Positions 37,119 through 45,289 of a DNA stretch of 64,000 bases are shown piece by piece (positions within the stretch are counted from its first letter, which is position 1; the number at the start of each line of letters is the position of its first letter). Source of the stretch: Haloferax marinisediminis (lineage in GTDB: Archaea > Halobacteriota > Halobacteria > Halobacteriales > Haloferacaceae); the NCBI RefSeq assembly GCF_009674585.1, contig NZ_WKJP01000001.1, positions 744,001 through 808,000 of the forward strand, given 5' to 3'. A program made the position numbers and the translations under genes. A model generated the notes under the pieces. The model saw nothing but the letters and a program-made list of their open reading frames with translations, had not been told where the DNA came from and did not search any database.

Positions 37119-38537
37119 ATGTCAAACACAGCCAGCGAGAAACCGCTCGACGAAGACGTTGCCGAACTGGCTATGTCTCTTCGAGGAGATATCGTGTCCC
37201 CAGACGACGAATCGTACGACGAGACCCGTTCAGTGTGGAACGGCCTCGTCGACACCCACCCATCTCTCATCGTTCAGTGCGATGGTGCCGCTGACGTTGC
37301 GAAAGGAATGACGTTCGCCACCGAACACGGAATCCCGTATTCGGTTCGCGGTGGAGCACACAACCAGAGTGGGAGTTCGATGGTCGAAGACGGTATCGTT
37401 CTCGACGTATCCCGAATCGACCACGTTCGAGTGTCTCCCGACGAGCAGGTTGCGCAAGTTGGTGCTGGATGCCGTGCCCGCGACGCGCTCATCGAAGCCC
37501 AACACTACGGCCTCGCGATGCCGACCGGGAGCGCAGGCGACGTCGGCATCCCCGGGTCCACACTCGGCGGCGCAATTGGCTGGATGCGCCGAAAGCACGG
37601 TCTCGGTATCGATGCACTTCGGTCGGTCGACGTCGTCACTCCCGACGGTGACCTCGTCACGGCAAGCGAGAGCGAGAACGAAGACCTGTTCTGGGCGGTC
37701 CGTGGCGGCGGTGGTAACTTCGGTGTCGTCACCAACTTCGAGTTCGAACTGTACGAGGTTCCGCCAATCGTCGCCGGTCTCGGTATCTTCTACCCCGGCG
37801 ACGACGCTGAGGCAGTCTTCGAGAACTACCGTGAAGCAGCGGCCGACGCCCCGGACGAGGTGACGACCATCGCACTCAACAGTCACGTTCCGGGACTGCC
37901 TCCGATGCCGGAGGAACTCGTCGGAGAGGACGCTGTTGCAGTCTTAGGCTGTTACATCGGTGACGACCCGGAAGAAGGAATGGCGGCGCTGCAACCCTTC
38001 CGTGAACTCGCGGACGACCCGCTTCTCGACATGAGCGAACCGATGCCGTACCTGATGCTCCACCAACTCGGGACGATGATGTTCCCTGAGGGACGCAACT
38101 ACTGCCATCGGTCGTGTTTCGTCGACGACCTCTCCGAGGACGTTATCGACGCAATCATCGAGCACACCGACGAGGCCGTGTCACACCTGTCCGGTATCGG
38201 TGTGTGGCACATGGGCGGTGCAGTGAGTGACGTGGATTCGGACGCGACTGCATACCCACACCGTGATGCGGAGTACATGATTACGGTGGAGGCGAACTGG
38301 GACGAAGGCGACGACGACGCCAACATCGAGTGGACTCGTGCGGGTGACGACCTGTTCCGAACCCTCGGTGGGTACGGTGCGTACGGCGGCTTCACGGGTG
38401 TCAGTGAGCGAGATGGAGAAGACGCCGCTGAACGCGTGTACGGCGAGAACTTCGAGCGACTCGCCGAAATCAAAGCACGGTACGACGAGTCGAACGACCT
38501 CGACAAGAACGTGAACGTCGCTCCGGCCGACGACTAA
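37119..38537 (+). CDS. FAD-linked oxidase (berberine-bridge/PCMH type)
   Basis: This 472-residue protein has the PCMH FAD-binding fold (YSVRGGAHNQSGSSMVEDGIVLDVS with the flavin-linking His, GSAGDVGIPGSTLGGAIGWMRRKHGL, RGGGGNFGVVTNFEFEL) and the C-terminal BBE-type end. Proteins with both a His and a Cys linkage have Cys in the second segment; here there is none, so a single 8-alpha-histidyl link is expected. The substrate, probably a sugar, alcohol or alkaloid-like compound, is unknown. It has an AT-rich promoter region upstream. Confidence 0.88.
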   Translation: MSNTASEKPLDEDVAELAMSLRGDIVSPDDESYDETRSVWNGLVDTHPSLIVQCDGAADVAKGMTFATEHGIPYSVRGGAHNQSGSSMVEDGIVLDVSRIDHVRVSPDEQVAQVGAGCRARDALIEAQHYGLAMPTGSAGDVGIPGSTLGGAIGWMRRKHGLGIDALRSVDVVTPDGDLVTASESENEDLFWAVRGGGGNFGVVTNFEFELYEVPPIVAGLGIFYPGDDAEAVFENYREAAADAPDEVTTIALNSHVPGLPPMPEELVGEDAVAVLGCYIGDDPEEGMAALQPFRELADDPLLDMSEPMPYLMLHQLGTMMFPEGRNYCHRSCFVDDLSEDVIDAIIEHTDEAVSHLSGIGVWHMGGAVSDVDSDATAYPHRDAEYMITVEANWDEGDDDANIEWTRAGDDLFRTLGGYGAYGGFTGVSERDGEDAAERVYGENFERLAEIKARYDESNDLDKNVNVAPADD

Positions 38538-38732
38538 CCGGCGGTACCGTCGTTCACGCGTACTCTCCTGTCGGACCACCCCACGCGGCCGAGGTTTCAG
38601 GAGGATGAGGAACTGTACGGTTTCTCTTCGAGGTGGCTAGTCGACCCTATGTTGGCTTCGTTTCGTTCGCACAGAACGGATAATCTTCACGAAAGAAGAT
38701 TACAATATGGTTCCCGCCCTACTCTCAGTAGA

Positions 38733-39716
38733 ATGGCTGAAACGAAATCGTCGGGTGGGGAGCTTGCGGAGACTCATCTCGAAGGAGAGGTCGCTCAGAC
38801 CGAAGCCGCATATCGTCGGGCAGAACTGCAGTTCTGGAACCAGTACGGAATCGACCCCGAAGAACACTTCGTCGAACTCGACACCGTGGGTACCACCATC
38901 CGAGTTCAAGCGGTCGGGAGCGGTGACCCCGTCCTTCTTCTCCACGGGTCACCGACCAGCGGCACAATCTTCGCGCCGCTGGTGGCCTCCCTCGACGGAT
39001 TCAGATGTTTGATACCGGACCTGCCTCCCGGTGGGCTCTCGGCACCGTTCGAGATTACGAAGGACAACGTCACCACCTGGCTTGAGCATCTGGTGACGGA
39101 CACTCTCGATGCGATGGGAGTCGAGCGTGCCCACCTCGTCGCATCGTCTTCAGGGAGTGCGCTGGCGATGAAAGCAGCGCTGCGTGCACCTGAGCGAGTG
39201 CAGGGAATCGTCCATCTCGGTGCACCGTGGTTAGTCGAGGATATTCCCGTTCCCTTCGGTGAGAAGCTGATGCTCGTGCCAGGTGTGAGTCGGGTGTTGA
39301 CGGCGATGACACCGGGACGGAGGATGCAAGTCTCGATGCTGAAGTCGATTGGCCATGGCAAGAGCATCGAAGCCGGCCGGATTCCAGACGCGTACTGGGC
39401 CTGGTCCGACGCACTGTTCGCCGAGACCGGAACGTATGCAGACCAGATGCGCACCCTCCCAGCCTTCAGGGGCAGCGGGCTGGACTACGACCCAGCGTTG
39501 AAGCTCAGAGACGATGCTCTCTCTCGACAGGGTCCCACTCTCGTAATCTGGGGGACGGACGAGGGGTTGGCGTCGAAAGACGACGCCCAGTCGCTGGTGG
39601 ACCGCATCCCGGGAGCACGGCTGGAACTGGTAGCCGACGCCGGCCATCTTCCATGGCTCGACTTCCCTGAAGAGGTGGCAGCGTCTGTGCGGCGGTTCCT
39701 GAGCGACGTCGAGTGA
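38733..39716 (+). CDS. alpha/beta-hydrolase
   Basis: This protein of about 327 residues from ATG 38733 has the oxyanion-hole motif LLLHGSPTSG, nucleophile elbow SSSGS (serine in LVASSSGSALAM), an acid in VIWGTDEGLAS and the catalytic His in DAGHLPWLDFP, giving a complete triad. A cap region (about 170-250) is rich in charged and hydrophobic residues. It could be an esterase, haloalkane dehalogenase-like or epoxide hydrolase-like enzyme; the residues seen do not decide. An upstream ATG is less likely. Confidence 0.88.
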   Translation: MAETKSSGGELAETHLEGEVAQTEAAYRRAELQFWNQYGIDPEEHFVELDTVGTTIRVQAVGSGDPVLLLHGSPTSGTIFAPLVASLDGFRCLIPDLPPGGLSAPFEITKDNVTTWLEHLVTDTLDAMGVERAHLVASSSGSALAMKAALRAPERVQGIVHLGAPWLVEDIPVPFGEKLMLVPGVSRVLTAMTPGRRMQVSMLKSIGHGKSIEAGRIPDAYWAWSDALFAETGTYADQMRTLPAFRGSGLDYDPALKLRDDALSRQGPTLVIWGTDEGLASKDDAQSLVDRIPGARLELVADAGHLPWLDFPEEVAASVRRFLSDVE

Positions 39717-39769
39717 CAGAACCCGAGGCTTTGGCTGTCCTGCTGACTACAGTTCTCTGGATTCAGTAG

Positions 39770-40408
39770 CTACTCTACGTCTGCTGCGACTCGTTCGAGC
39801 TCCGCGACCGTGTTCACGTTCGTCACCGATGCCTGTCCGACCTGTGGAAGCTCGTCGATATCGACGTAGTCGACGTCGCCGAGTTCGGTGAGCAACGCAC
39901 CGAACCCGTCATCTACTGACAGTCTGTCCCGACAGTCGATGACTGACTCACGTCGGTACACTGCGTGAAGTGGTTCGTACTGGCCGCGAGAGACCGGAAC
40001 AACTGCGCAAGGGTGGCACGCAGCGGTTCGCGTGGCTCGTTCGAACGTTCCTGTGACTGTGCTGGCATCGACCAGTGGCATGTCACACCCGACTGTGAAC
40101 AGCCACCGCGTCGACGCGGTTTCACACGCGGACAGCAATCCTGCGAGTGGTCCCGTAAGTTCGTCGTCGTCCATCACGAACCGCACGTCCCACGCTGACG
40201 GGAGGGTTCTGGAGAAGCGGTCCCGTTGCGCCTCGGTTCGAACTGCGACGAGAGGGGGCTGTTTTGTCGCGGACGAAAGCGCTCTGACGACGCGTTCGAC
40301 GAGCGTCTCGCCGTCGAGCGTGGCGAGTGCTTTATTGCCGTCTTCGAACCGGCTGCTGCTCCCACCGGCGAGAACCACACCAGTCACGTCGGCTGCGGAC
40401 TCACTCAT
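39770..40408 (-). CDS. mobA: molybdenum cofactor guanylyltransferase MobA
   Basis: This 212-residue enzyme attaches GMP to molybdopterin to make the guanine dinucleotide form that DMSO-reductase-family enzymes need. It has the nucleotidyltransferase motif LAGGSSSRFEDGNKAL (14-29), the metal-binding DMPL and the tail VTNVNTVAELE. It overlaps the upstream molybdopterin-binding gene by 4 bp, and both lie downstream of the dms cluster on the same strand, which fits cofactor supply for DmsA. Confidence 0.93.
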   Translation of the reverse strand: MSESAADVTGVVLAGGSSSRFEDGNKALATLDGETLVERVVRALSSATKQPPLVAVRTEAQRDRFSRTLPSAWDVRFVMDDDELTGPLAGLLSACETASTRWLFTVGCDMPLVDASTVTGTFERATRTAACHPCAVVPVSRGQYEPLHAVYRRESVIDCRDRLSVDDGFGALLTELGDVDYVDIDELPQVGQASVTNVNTVAELERVAADVE

Positions 40409-40890
40409 GCGGAGTACTCTTCGGTTCCAGCCATCGTTTCGAGCGTGTGCGGGTCGGTTCCCGGAGTGAGGTGCCGTGCGTCGAGGACAGCGACGGCTTT
40501 CACGGTTCGGGCGCCGTCGATATCTGGTGCGATGAATCGTGTCTCGTACGGCTCGTGGGCTGCAATCGGCGTTCCGTCACGGAAGAACGCGAGGAGCCCG
40601 TCGAGTGCTGTATAGATGTCGACGCAGATCTGATATCCGTCTGCACTCTCGACGAGCAGGTGGGTCGTCTCGTCCGAGACGTTGGCTTCCGAGAGCAACG
40701 CTGTCACCGGAACTCCACGCCACGTGGCCGTGTGTCGAACTCCCGACGCACAGGCAACGGTGACCGTTCGCTCCTCGGTCGGGAGTGCCGCGAGTCGTTC
40801 GCGGTCCAGCGACACACGCTCGTCTCCAAGAACTGCAATCGGGTCGGTGAGGGAAATTCTCCCTTCTGTGGTGTCTGCTGACAGCTCCAT
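40405..40890 (-). CDS. single-domain molybdopterin-binding (sulfite-oxidase fold) protein
   Basis: This 161-residue protein matches the oxidoreductase molybdopterin-binding domain of the sulfite oxidase/YedY family: VACASGVRHTATWRGVPVTALL includes the Cys that ligates Mo in the full-length enzymes and the downstream Trp-Arg-Gly-Val. Homologous enzymes are two to three times longer, so this is a minimal domain, perhaps a cofactor carrier or a reduced catalytic form. It is translationally coupled to mobA. Confidence 0.82.
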   Translation of the reverse strand: MELSADTTEGRISLTDPIAVLGDERVSLDRERLAALPTEERTVTVACASGVRHTATWRGVPVTALLSEANVSDETTHLLVESADGYQICVDIYTALDGLLAFFRDGTPIAAHEPYETRFIAPDIDGARTVKAVAVLDARHLTPGTDPHTLETMAGTEEYSA

Positions 40891-41035
40891 TGGCGTTCAC
40901 TATCGGCTGGTTTGTCGGCGACGACGCTCTCTGTACCTTCGAATAATTAAGCTGTTTAACTATGCGCGAGGAGTGACGGTTCGCGCTCGCCCAGCAGTCG
41001 AACACCCGCCTGAAGACCGAGTGAATCGAGGGACA

Positions 41036-41101
41036 CCCACACACTCACACACTCACTCATTCACTCATTCACTCACTCACTCACTCACTCACTCACTCAC
41101 C
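41036..41101. repeat. CACT-type microsatellite
   Basis: This is a run of short repeats (CACAC, then ACTCATTC, then about eight TCAC units at 41070-41101) just downstream of and overlapping the Mrp stop codon. It lies between the Mrp gene and the molybdopterin-binding gene. Tetranucleotide runs are prone to slippage. Because the stop is the first unit, the protein would not change; only the spacer length would. Confidence 0.9.
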
Positions 41102-42133
41102 AGCCTGTGTTCGTCGGTGGACGAGACTGACGTTGTCCATGACGGCTCCGGCGAGCGCGTGGAATGCACGGCTCGTCTCCGTCGTGTCGTCTAGTGCGAC
41201 CGGTCGTCCGTCGTCTCCTCGCGTTCGTATCTCGGAGGTCAGCGGAATCGACCCGAGGAACGGCAGTTCGAATCGTTCAGCCAACGCTCGGCCACCGCCG
41301 CTGTTGAAAATGTCGTGTTCGGACCCACAGTCGGGGCAAACGAACCCGCTCATGTTTTCGACGATGCCGAGGACGGTCGTGTCGTACTCGGTGAACATCC
41401 GCATCCCTCTGTCTGCGTCGTCTACGGCGACCGCTTGTGGCGTCGTGACGACGACCGCACCTGCCACAGGGACGCGTTGCAGGAGCGTCAGCTGCGTGTC
41501 ACCGGTCCCTGGCGGCAAGTCGACGACGAGGTAATCGAGGTCACCCCACGCGACGTCGTCGAGCAGTTGTGTGAGGACTTTATCGACCATCGGGCCGCGC
41601 CAGATGACCGGTCCGCCCCCTTCTGTGAGGAACTCCATGCTCATGACGGACATCCCGTGTCGGTCGACCGGGACGAGCTGCTCGTCGTCAGTCACTGCTG
41701 GTCGCTCCCGCGCGTTCATCATTCGTGGGATGTTCGGGCCGTACACGTCTGCGTCGAGAATCCCAACGCGTGCACCGCGCCGGGACATGCTGGCGGCCAA
41801 GTTCACCGCGACGGTGCTTTTTCCGACTCCCCCCTTGCCCGAAGCGACGGCGATGACGTTCTCGACACCCGGTAGCGGCTGCCCGCTCACTCCATCGGCG
41901 TCGTCGTGCTGTGTCGAGAACCGAACGTCGATGCCGTGTTCTTCGAAGGCACCTTCGATGCGACTGCGGAGTTCTGCTACGACTGGTGCGTGCGGCGCGC
42001 CGTGCGCGAGCGACACCTCGGCGGTGTCGTCTTCCACAGTGACGTCCGAAACCACCCCGAGTGAGACGACGTCCGTCCCGAGCTCGGGGTCCTCGACCGT
42101 TCGCAAGATCTCGTCGACGTCGACGTCGGTCAT
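41093..42133 (-). CDS. Mrp/ApbC-type P-loop ATPase
   Basis: This 346-residue protein has a MIP18/DUF59 N-terminal domain (residues 1-75) and a deviant Walker A GKGGVGKST (99-107) with the second lysine typical of the NifH/MinD class. It has DADVYGPNIP and the CPDC pair (FVCPDCGSE) that holds a shared 4Fe-4S cluster in dimers. Mrp/NBP35 proteins load Fe-S clusters onto client enzymes. It overlaps the upstream unknown gene by 4 bp, downstream of the dms genes; its natural client here would be DmsA/DmsB. Confidence 0.92.
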   Translation of the reverse strand: MTDVDVDEILRTVEDPELGTDVVSLGVVSDVTVEDDTAEVSLAHGAPHAPVVAELRSRIEGAFEEHGIDVRFSTQHDDADGVSGQPLPGVENVIAVASGKGGVGKSTVAVNLAASMSRRGARVGILDADVYGPNIPRMMNARERPAVTDDEQLVPVDRHGMSVMSMEFLTEGGGPVIWRGPMVDKVLTQLLDDVAWGDLDYLVVDLPPGTGDTQLTLLQRVPVAGAVVVTTPQAVAVDDADRGMRMFTEYDTTVLGIVENMSGFVCPDCGSEHDIFNSGGGRALAERFELPFLGSIPLTSEIRTRGDDGRPVALDDTTETSRAFHALAGAVMDNVSLVHRRTQAGE

Positions 42134-42498
42134 TCGTCACCCCAGCAGCCGTCGGCAGTCAGTTGTGTCCCGTCGTTTGCAGGCGAGTGCAGCGAGATCG
42201 TCGTCGGTTCCCAGAGATGTGTCGTGAGGTGCTCGGTCATGGGCTGTAGCTGTTCGAGGCAGTCTCGATACGCGTCGGACTCGACGAACGCCGTCCACTG
42301 AGCGAACGTTTCGAATGTGAGACGGAGTCGGACTTCCGGACTCTCGCCCAGTACGTTTTGCTCGCTCTCGAAGCCGTCGAGCTTCGCGGTGGTAATCCAC
42401 TGTTCTGTCGTTTTTGGGAGCCACGTCTCGTGCGCTTCGCTGAACTGGTCGGCGACGCTGTACGTGACCTCGTACACGTATTGTTCGTGAGAGTTCAT
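42130..42498 (-). CDS. hypothetical protein coupled to mrp in the dms cluster
   Basis: This protein has about 122 residues from ATG 42498; an ATG five codons earlier (42513) is also possible. The pattern YVYEVTYSVADQF...WITTAKLDGFESEQNVLGESPEVRLRLTFETFAQWTAFVESDAY resembles a dimeric alpha-beta barrel fold such as antibiotic-biosynthesis monooxygenases. A lone Cys-Trp near the end (DGCWGDE) may matter. It overlaps mrp by 4 bp and follows dmsD by about 55 bp, so it is likely part of the reductase operon. I do not recognise the family with certainty. Confidence 0.7.
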   Translation of the reverse strand: MNSHEQYVYEVTYSVADQFSEAHETWLPKTTEQWITTAKLDGFESEQNVLGESPEVRLRLTFETFAQWTAFVESDAYRDCLEQLQPMTEHLTTHLWEPTTISLHSPANDGTQLTADGCWGDE

Positions 42499-42553
42499 GG
42501 GAAATTGTACCATGGTCGCCTCCGTTGGTCCCGACGAACCACCCGGAGACGGG

Positions 42554-43138
42554 CTACTTGTGGAGCACCTCCCGAGTCACCGTCGCGAGCGACGTGTAGA
42601 ACTCGTCGCGTGCCTCGTTCTCGACCTGAGACAGGAACTCGTCCGTCCAGACTGTGAGGTGTTCGTCGAGGAACTGGTCGAGTCGCTCGTCGAGTCCCTC
42701 CTCCGCAAGGTAGGCGACGAACTCTAGTTCAGTCGCGATGTGGTCCGGCAGGTCCGGGTGGTCTGGCGCTGGTTGGACTCCGAACTCCTGGTACCACCGT
42801 ACGACTGCTGTCGTCGCCGGCCCGTTGACTGGGCCGAGTTCGTCTGGGTCGTCGCCGTCGCGGTAGACGCTCTCGTACGGTGGACACGGCGGTCCCGCTG
42901 GGCCGACGAACAGTCTGGTGTATTCGGTGCGGAGGTCGTGGAAGTCAACCGACTCGAGTTCCCCGAGCACCGTCCGCAACGCACCAGTCTCGACGGCGTC
43001 GACTAACTGCTCGGACGGTTCCCGCCAACACTCGGCCAACACTGCGTAGGTCGCCGCAGCGGCTGACTGGAGTGTGTCGTTCTCGACGTCGAGCTTGGAT
43101 GAGTCGCTCGCTGGGTCGAGTTCTCTCTGGTCGGTCAT
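42554..43138 (-). CDS. dmsD: TorD/DmsD-family chaperone for the molybdoenzyme
   Basis: This 194-residue all-helical protein has the TorD motif FVGPAGPPCPPYESVYRDGD in mid-sequence and a C-terminal helix bundle. Such chaperones bind the Tat leader of the catalytic subunit and hold the protein until the Mo cofactor is in place. The gene overlaps dmsC by 4 bp, matching the dmsREABCD order described for Halobacterium. Confidence 0.92.
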   Translation of the reverse strand: MTDQRELDPASDSSKLDVENDTLQSAAAATYAVLAECWREPSEQLVDAVETGALRTVLGELESVDFHDLRTEYTRLFVGPAGPPCPPYESVYRDGDDPDELGPVNGPATTAVVRWYQEFGVQPAPDHPDLPDHIATELEFVAYLAEEGLDERLDQFLDEHLTVWTDEFLSQVENEARDEFYTSLATVTREVLHK

Positions 43139-44442
43139 CGTTCCTCCCCGTTGCCGCCGTCAGTCACGTACGCACGCTGTCCGTCGATTCGCTGGATTGG
43201 CACGTATTTCAGGCCGAGCGTGACGATGAGTGCGCCGAATGCGACGATACCGAGCGTAATCGCAATCTCGACGAGGGTTGGGGTGTACGCCCCTGCCGTC
43301 GCCCAGATGTCGGTCGTGATACCTGAGTACGCACCACCGAGCGAGATGCCCGGTCCAGCGTCGATGTTGGCGACTTCGTAGCCGGTGAACACCAGACGGA
43401 TGCCCTCGAACATCGTCCCGAAGACTGCCAGCAGACTCGCGGTGAAGATGACCGGGACACGCTCACGTAGCGACGGAATCATCAGCAGGCCGAGCGGGAT
43501 GGCACCGCCGACGATGGTCCAGAGCCAGAAGTACGGCGTCTCACCGATGAGGAAACTGCTGGTGATTGCCCAGAACCCGAAGTGGTCGGCCCACGCGTGC
43601 GGAAGCCGCTCTGCTGCGAGCAGGTAGACCACGTGGAACGCGAGGAAGATTCCGAGAATCTTCCCGAGACTCGTGAGTTCCTCCCGGTCGACTTCGTAGT
43701 TGGTAAAGCGGTCTGCGAGCACGCCCACGACGAGGAGTAACCCGAGCCCAGAGACGAGCGCCTTCGCGATGAAGACCGGTGCGACAAGCGGGCTGAACCA
43801 GCTGCCACGACCGATTTGCGTCGCGAAAATCCATCCCGTCACCGAGTGGAGTGCGACTGCCGTGGGCAGCGCAAACGCCGCCGTCCAGAACATGAGCGTG
43901 CGGTCACGCTCACGACCCTCCTTGGAGTCTTCGACACCGAACGCCAGTGCCGAACCGCGGGCGGCCAAGTCGCGGCGGGTCAGGAGCCAGAGGTACCAGA
44001 CGTTCAGCATGCCGTACAGGAGGACGATACCGAAGTCCCACACCATCGGCGACCGGAAGTCCGGCGAGGTGAAGAACTGGTAGAGTCGCTCCGGGCGACC
44101 GATGTCTGGCAGGATGAGGAGTCCTGCGACGGTGATACACGCGAGACTCACGAGGACACCCAGTCTGGCGAACCCCTCGTAGCGGTGTGAGTGGAAGAAC
44201 TTCGGCGCACTCGAGATGATGAGTCCGCCCGCCGACAACCCGACGAACAGGACGAACATCATGATGTACAGCCCCCACGAGAACACGTTGCGCATTCCCG
44301 TCGCGATGAGGCCCGTACTGAGCTGGTACCCCCACGCGGCCACGCCGATGACCATGAGGACACCGAGGAAGCCGAGCCACGCCTTCCCCTTCGTGTTGAA
44401 CGACGGAATCGCGATTCGTGCAGTCCGGTCTTTGACCGTCAT
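43135..44442 (-). CDS. dmsC: NrfD-type membrane subunit of DMSO-type reductase
   Basis: This 435-residue protein with about ten TM helices belongs to the NrfD/PsrC/DmsC family, which oxidises menaquinol and passes electrons to the Fe-S subunit. Conserved segments include GLYIMMFVLFVGLSAGGLIISSA, GRGSWFSPLVAPVFIAKALVSGLGLL and FWLWTIVGGAIPLGLLM. Its start overlaps dmsB by one base and its end overlaps dmsD by four. It anchors the exported catalytic and Fe-S subunits. Confidence 0.92.
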   Translation of the reverse strand: MTVKDRTARIAIPSFNTKGKAWLGFLGVLMVIGVAAWGYQLSTGLIATGMRNVFSWGLYIMMFVLFVGLSAGGLIISSAPKFFHSHRYEGFARLGVLVSLACITVAGLLILPDIGRPERLYQFFTSPDFRSPMVWDFGIVLLYGMLNVWYLWLLTRRDLAARGSALAFGVEDSKEGRERDRTLMFWTAAFALPTAVALHSVTGWIFATQIGRGSWFSPLVAPVFIAKALVSGLGLLLVVGVLADRFTNYEVDREELTSLGKILGIFLAFHVVYLLAAERLPHAWADHFGFWAITSSFLIGETPYFWLWTIVGGAIPLGLLMIPSLRERVPVIFTASLLAVFGTMFEGIRLVFTGYEVANIDAGPGISLGGAYSGITTDIWATAGAYTPTLVEIAITLGIVAFGALIVTLGLKYVPIQRIDGQRAYVTDGGNGEER

Positions 44443-45287
44443 CAGTCGTCACCTCCTGCGTCCACGGCGGGGACGTGTGGAACCGCATCACCGACTGCGT
44501 CGTCGTCGACCGAGTGGATACCGCCGGTCGACGACCCGGCACTGCCCCCACTACCCGAGTCGGCAGGTACGTCGTCGGTGCCATCAGACCATACCTGAAC
44601 GTCGTCGAGTTCGCTCTCGAGTTTGTCCGACGTCTGCGGCCGGCCGGGGCTCATCTCGCCACTGATGTAGTACGTCTTCGGCTTCGTGCCCCGGTCTTCG
44701 AGCAGTTGGTGCGTCTCGTACTGGTTGATGTACTTCGAGACGGTGCTGGCCTCGTCGTCGAGGTCACCGAAGATACGGGCGTCTGCCGGACAGTTCACGA
44801 CACAGGCCGGGTCGAGTCCCTCGTCGACGCGGTGGCTACAGAACGTACACTTCTCGACGACACCCTGCGGACGGGCAGGCACGTCGCCAGTCCCTTCTTC
44901 GGGCATGTGTTCGGGTTCGTCCCAGTTGAACACCCGCGCGTTGTACGGGCATGCCGCCATACAGTAGCGACATCCGATACACTTCTCGTAGTCGATTTCG
45001 ACGATGCCGTCGTCGCGGGTGTACGTCGCGTTGACCGGACAGACTTTCACACAGGGTGCGTTCTCACAGTGCTGACACGCCGTCGGCTGGTACTGCATGT
45101 CCAGCGACCCGTTGCCGCCGTCGGTCGGGTAGCCCCCAGATGGCGTGTCCATCTTGTCGCCGCCCTCCGTCAGGACGCGGTTCCAGAACTGTCCCATCGG
45201 GACGTTGTTCTCTTGCTTACAGGAGATGGCGCAGGCGTGGCAGCCAATACACCGCTCCTGGTCGATTACTAATCCGTAGTTCGTCAT
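44442..45287 (-). CDS. dmsB: four-cluster 4Fe-4S electron-transfer subunit
   Basis: This 281-residue DmsB/PhsB-type protein has four ferredoxin cysteine groups: CIGCHACAISC, CQHCENAPCVKVCP, CIGCRYCMAACP and CTFC...CVVNCP. These provide four 4Fe-4S clusters that wire the quinol site of DmsC to the catalytic subunit. The C-terminal 60 residues are Gly/Ser/Asp-rich linker. It follows dmsA by 2 bp. It has no signal peptide of its own and presumably travels with DmsA through Tat. Confidence 0.95.
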   Translation of the reverse strand: MTNYGLVIDQERCIGCHACAISCKQENNVPMGQFWNRVLTEGGDKMDTPSGGYPTDGGNGSLDMQYQPTACQHCENAPCVKVCPVNATYTRDDGIVEIDYEKCIGCRYCMAACPYNARVFNWDEPEHMPEEGTGDVPARPQGVVEKCTFCSHRVDEGLDPACVVNCPADARIFGDLDDEASTVSKYINQYETHQLLEDRGTKPKTYYISGEMSPGRPQTSDKLESELDDVQVWSDGTDDVPADSGSGGSAGSSTGGIHSVDDDAVGDAVPHVPAVDAGGDD

Positions 45288-45289
45288 TA

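Noticed and set aside
41036-41101. phase variation of the Mrp protein by the microsatellite
   Set aside because: The stop codon comes before the variable units, so unit number cannot change the protein.
41036-41101. a CRISPR array
   Set aside because: The repeats are 4 bp and contiguous, with no unique spacers. No other array-like pattern was seen in the window.
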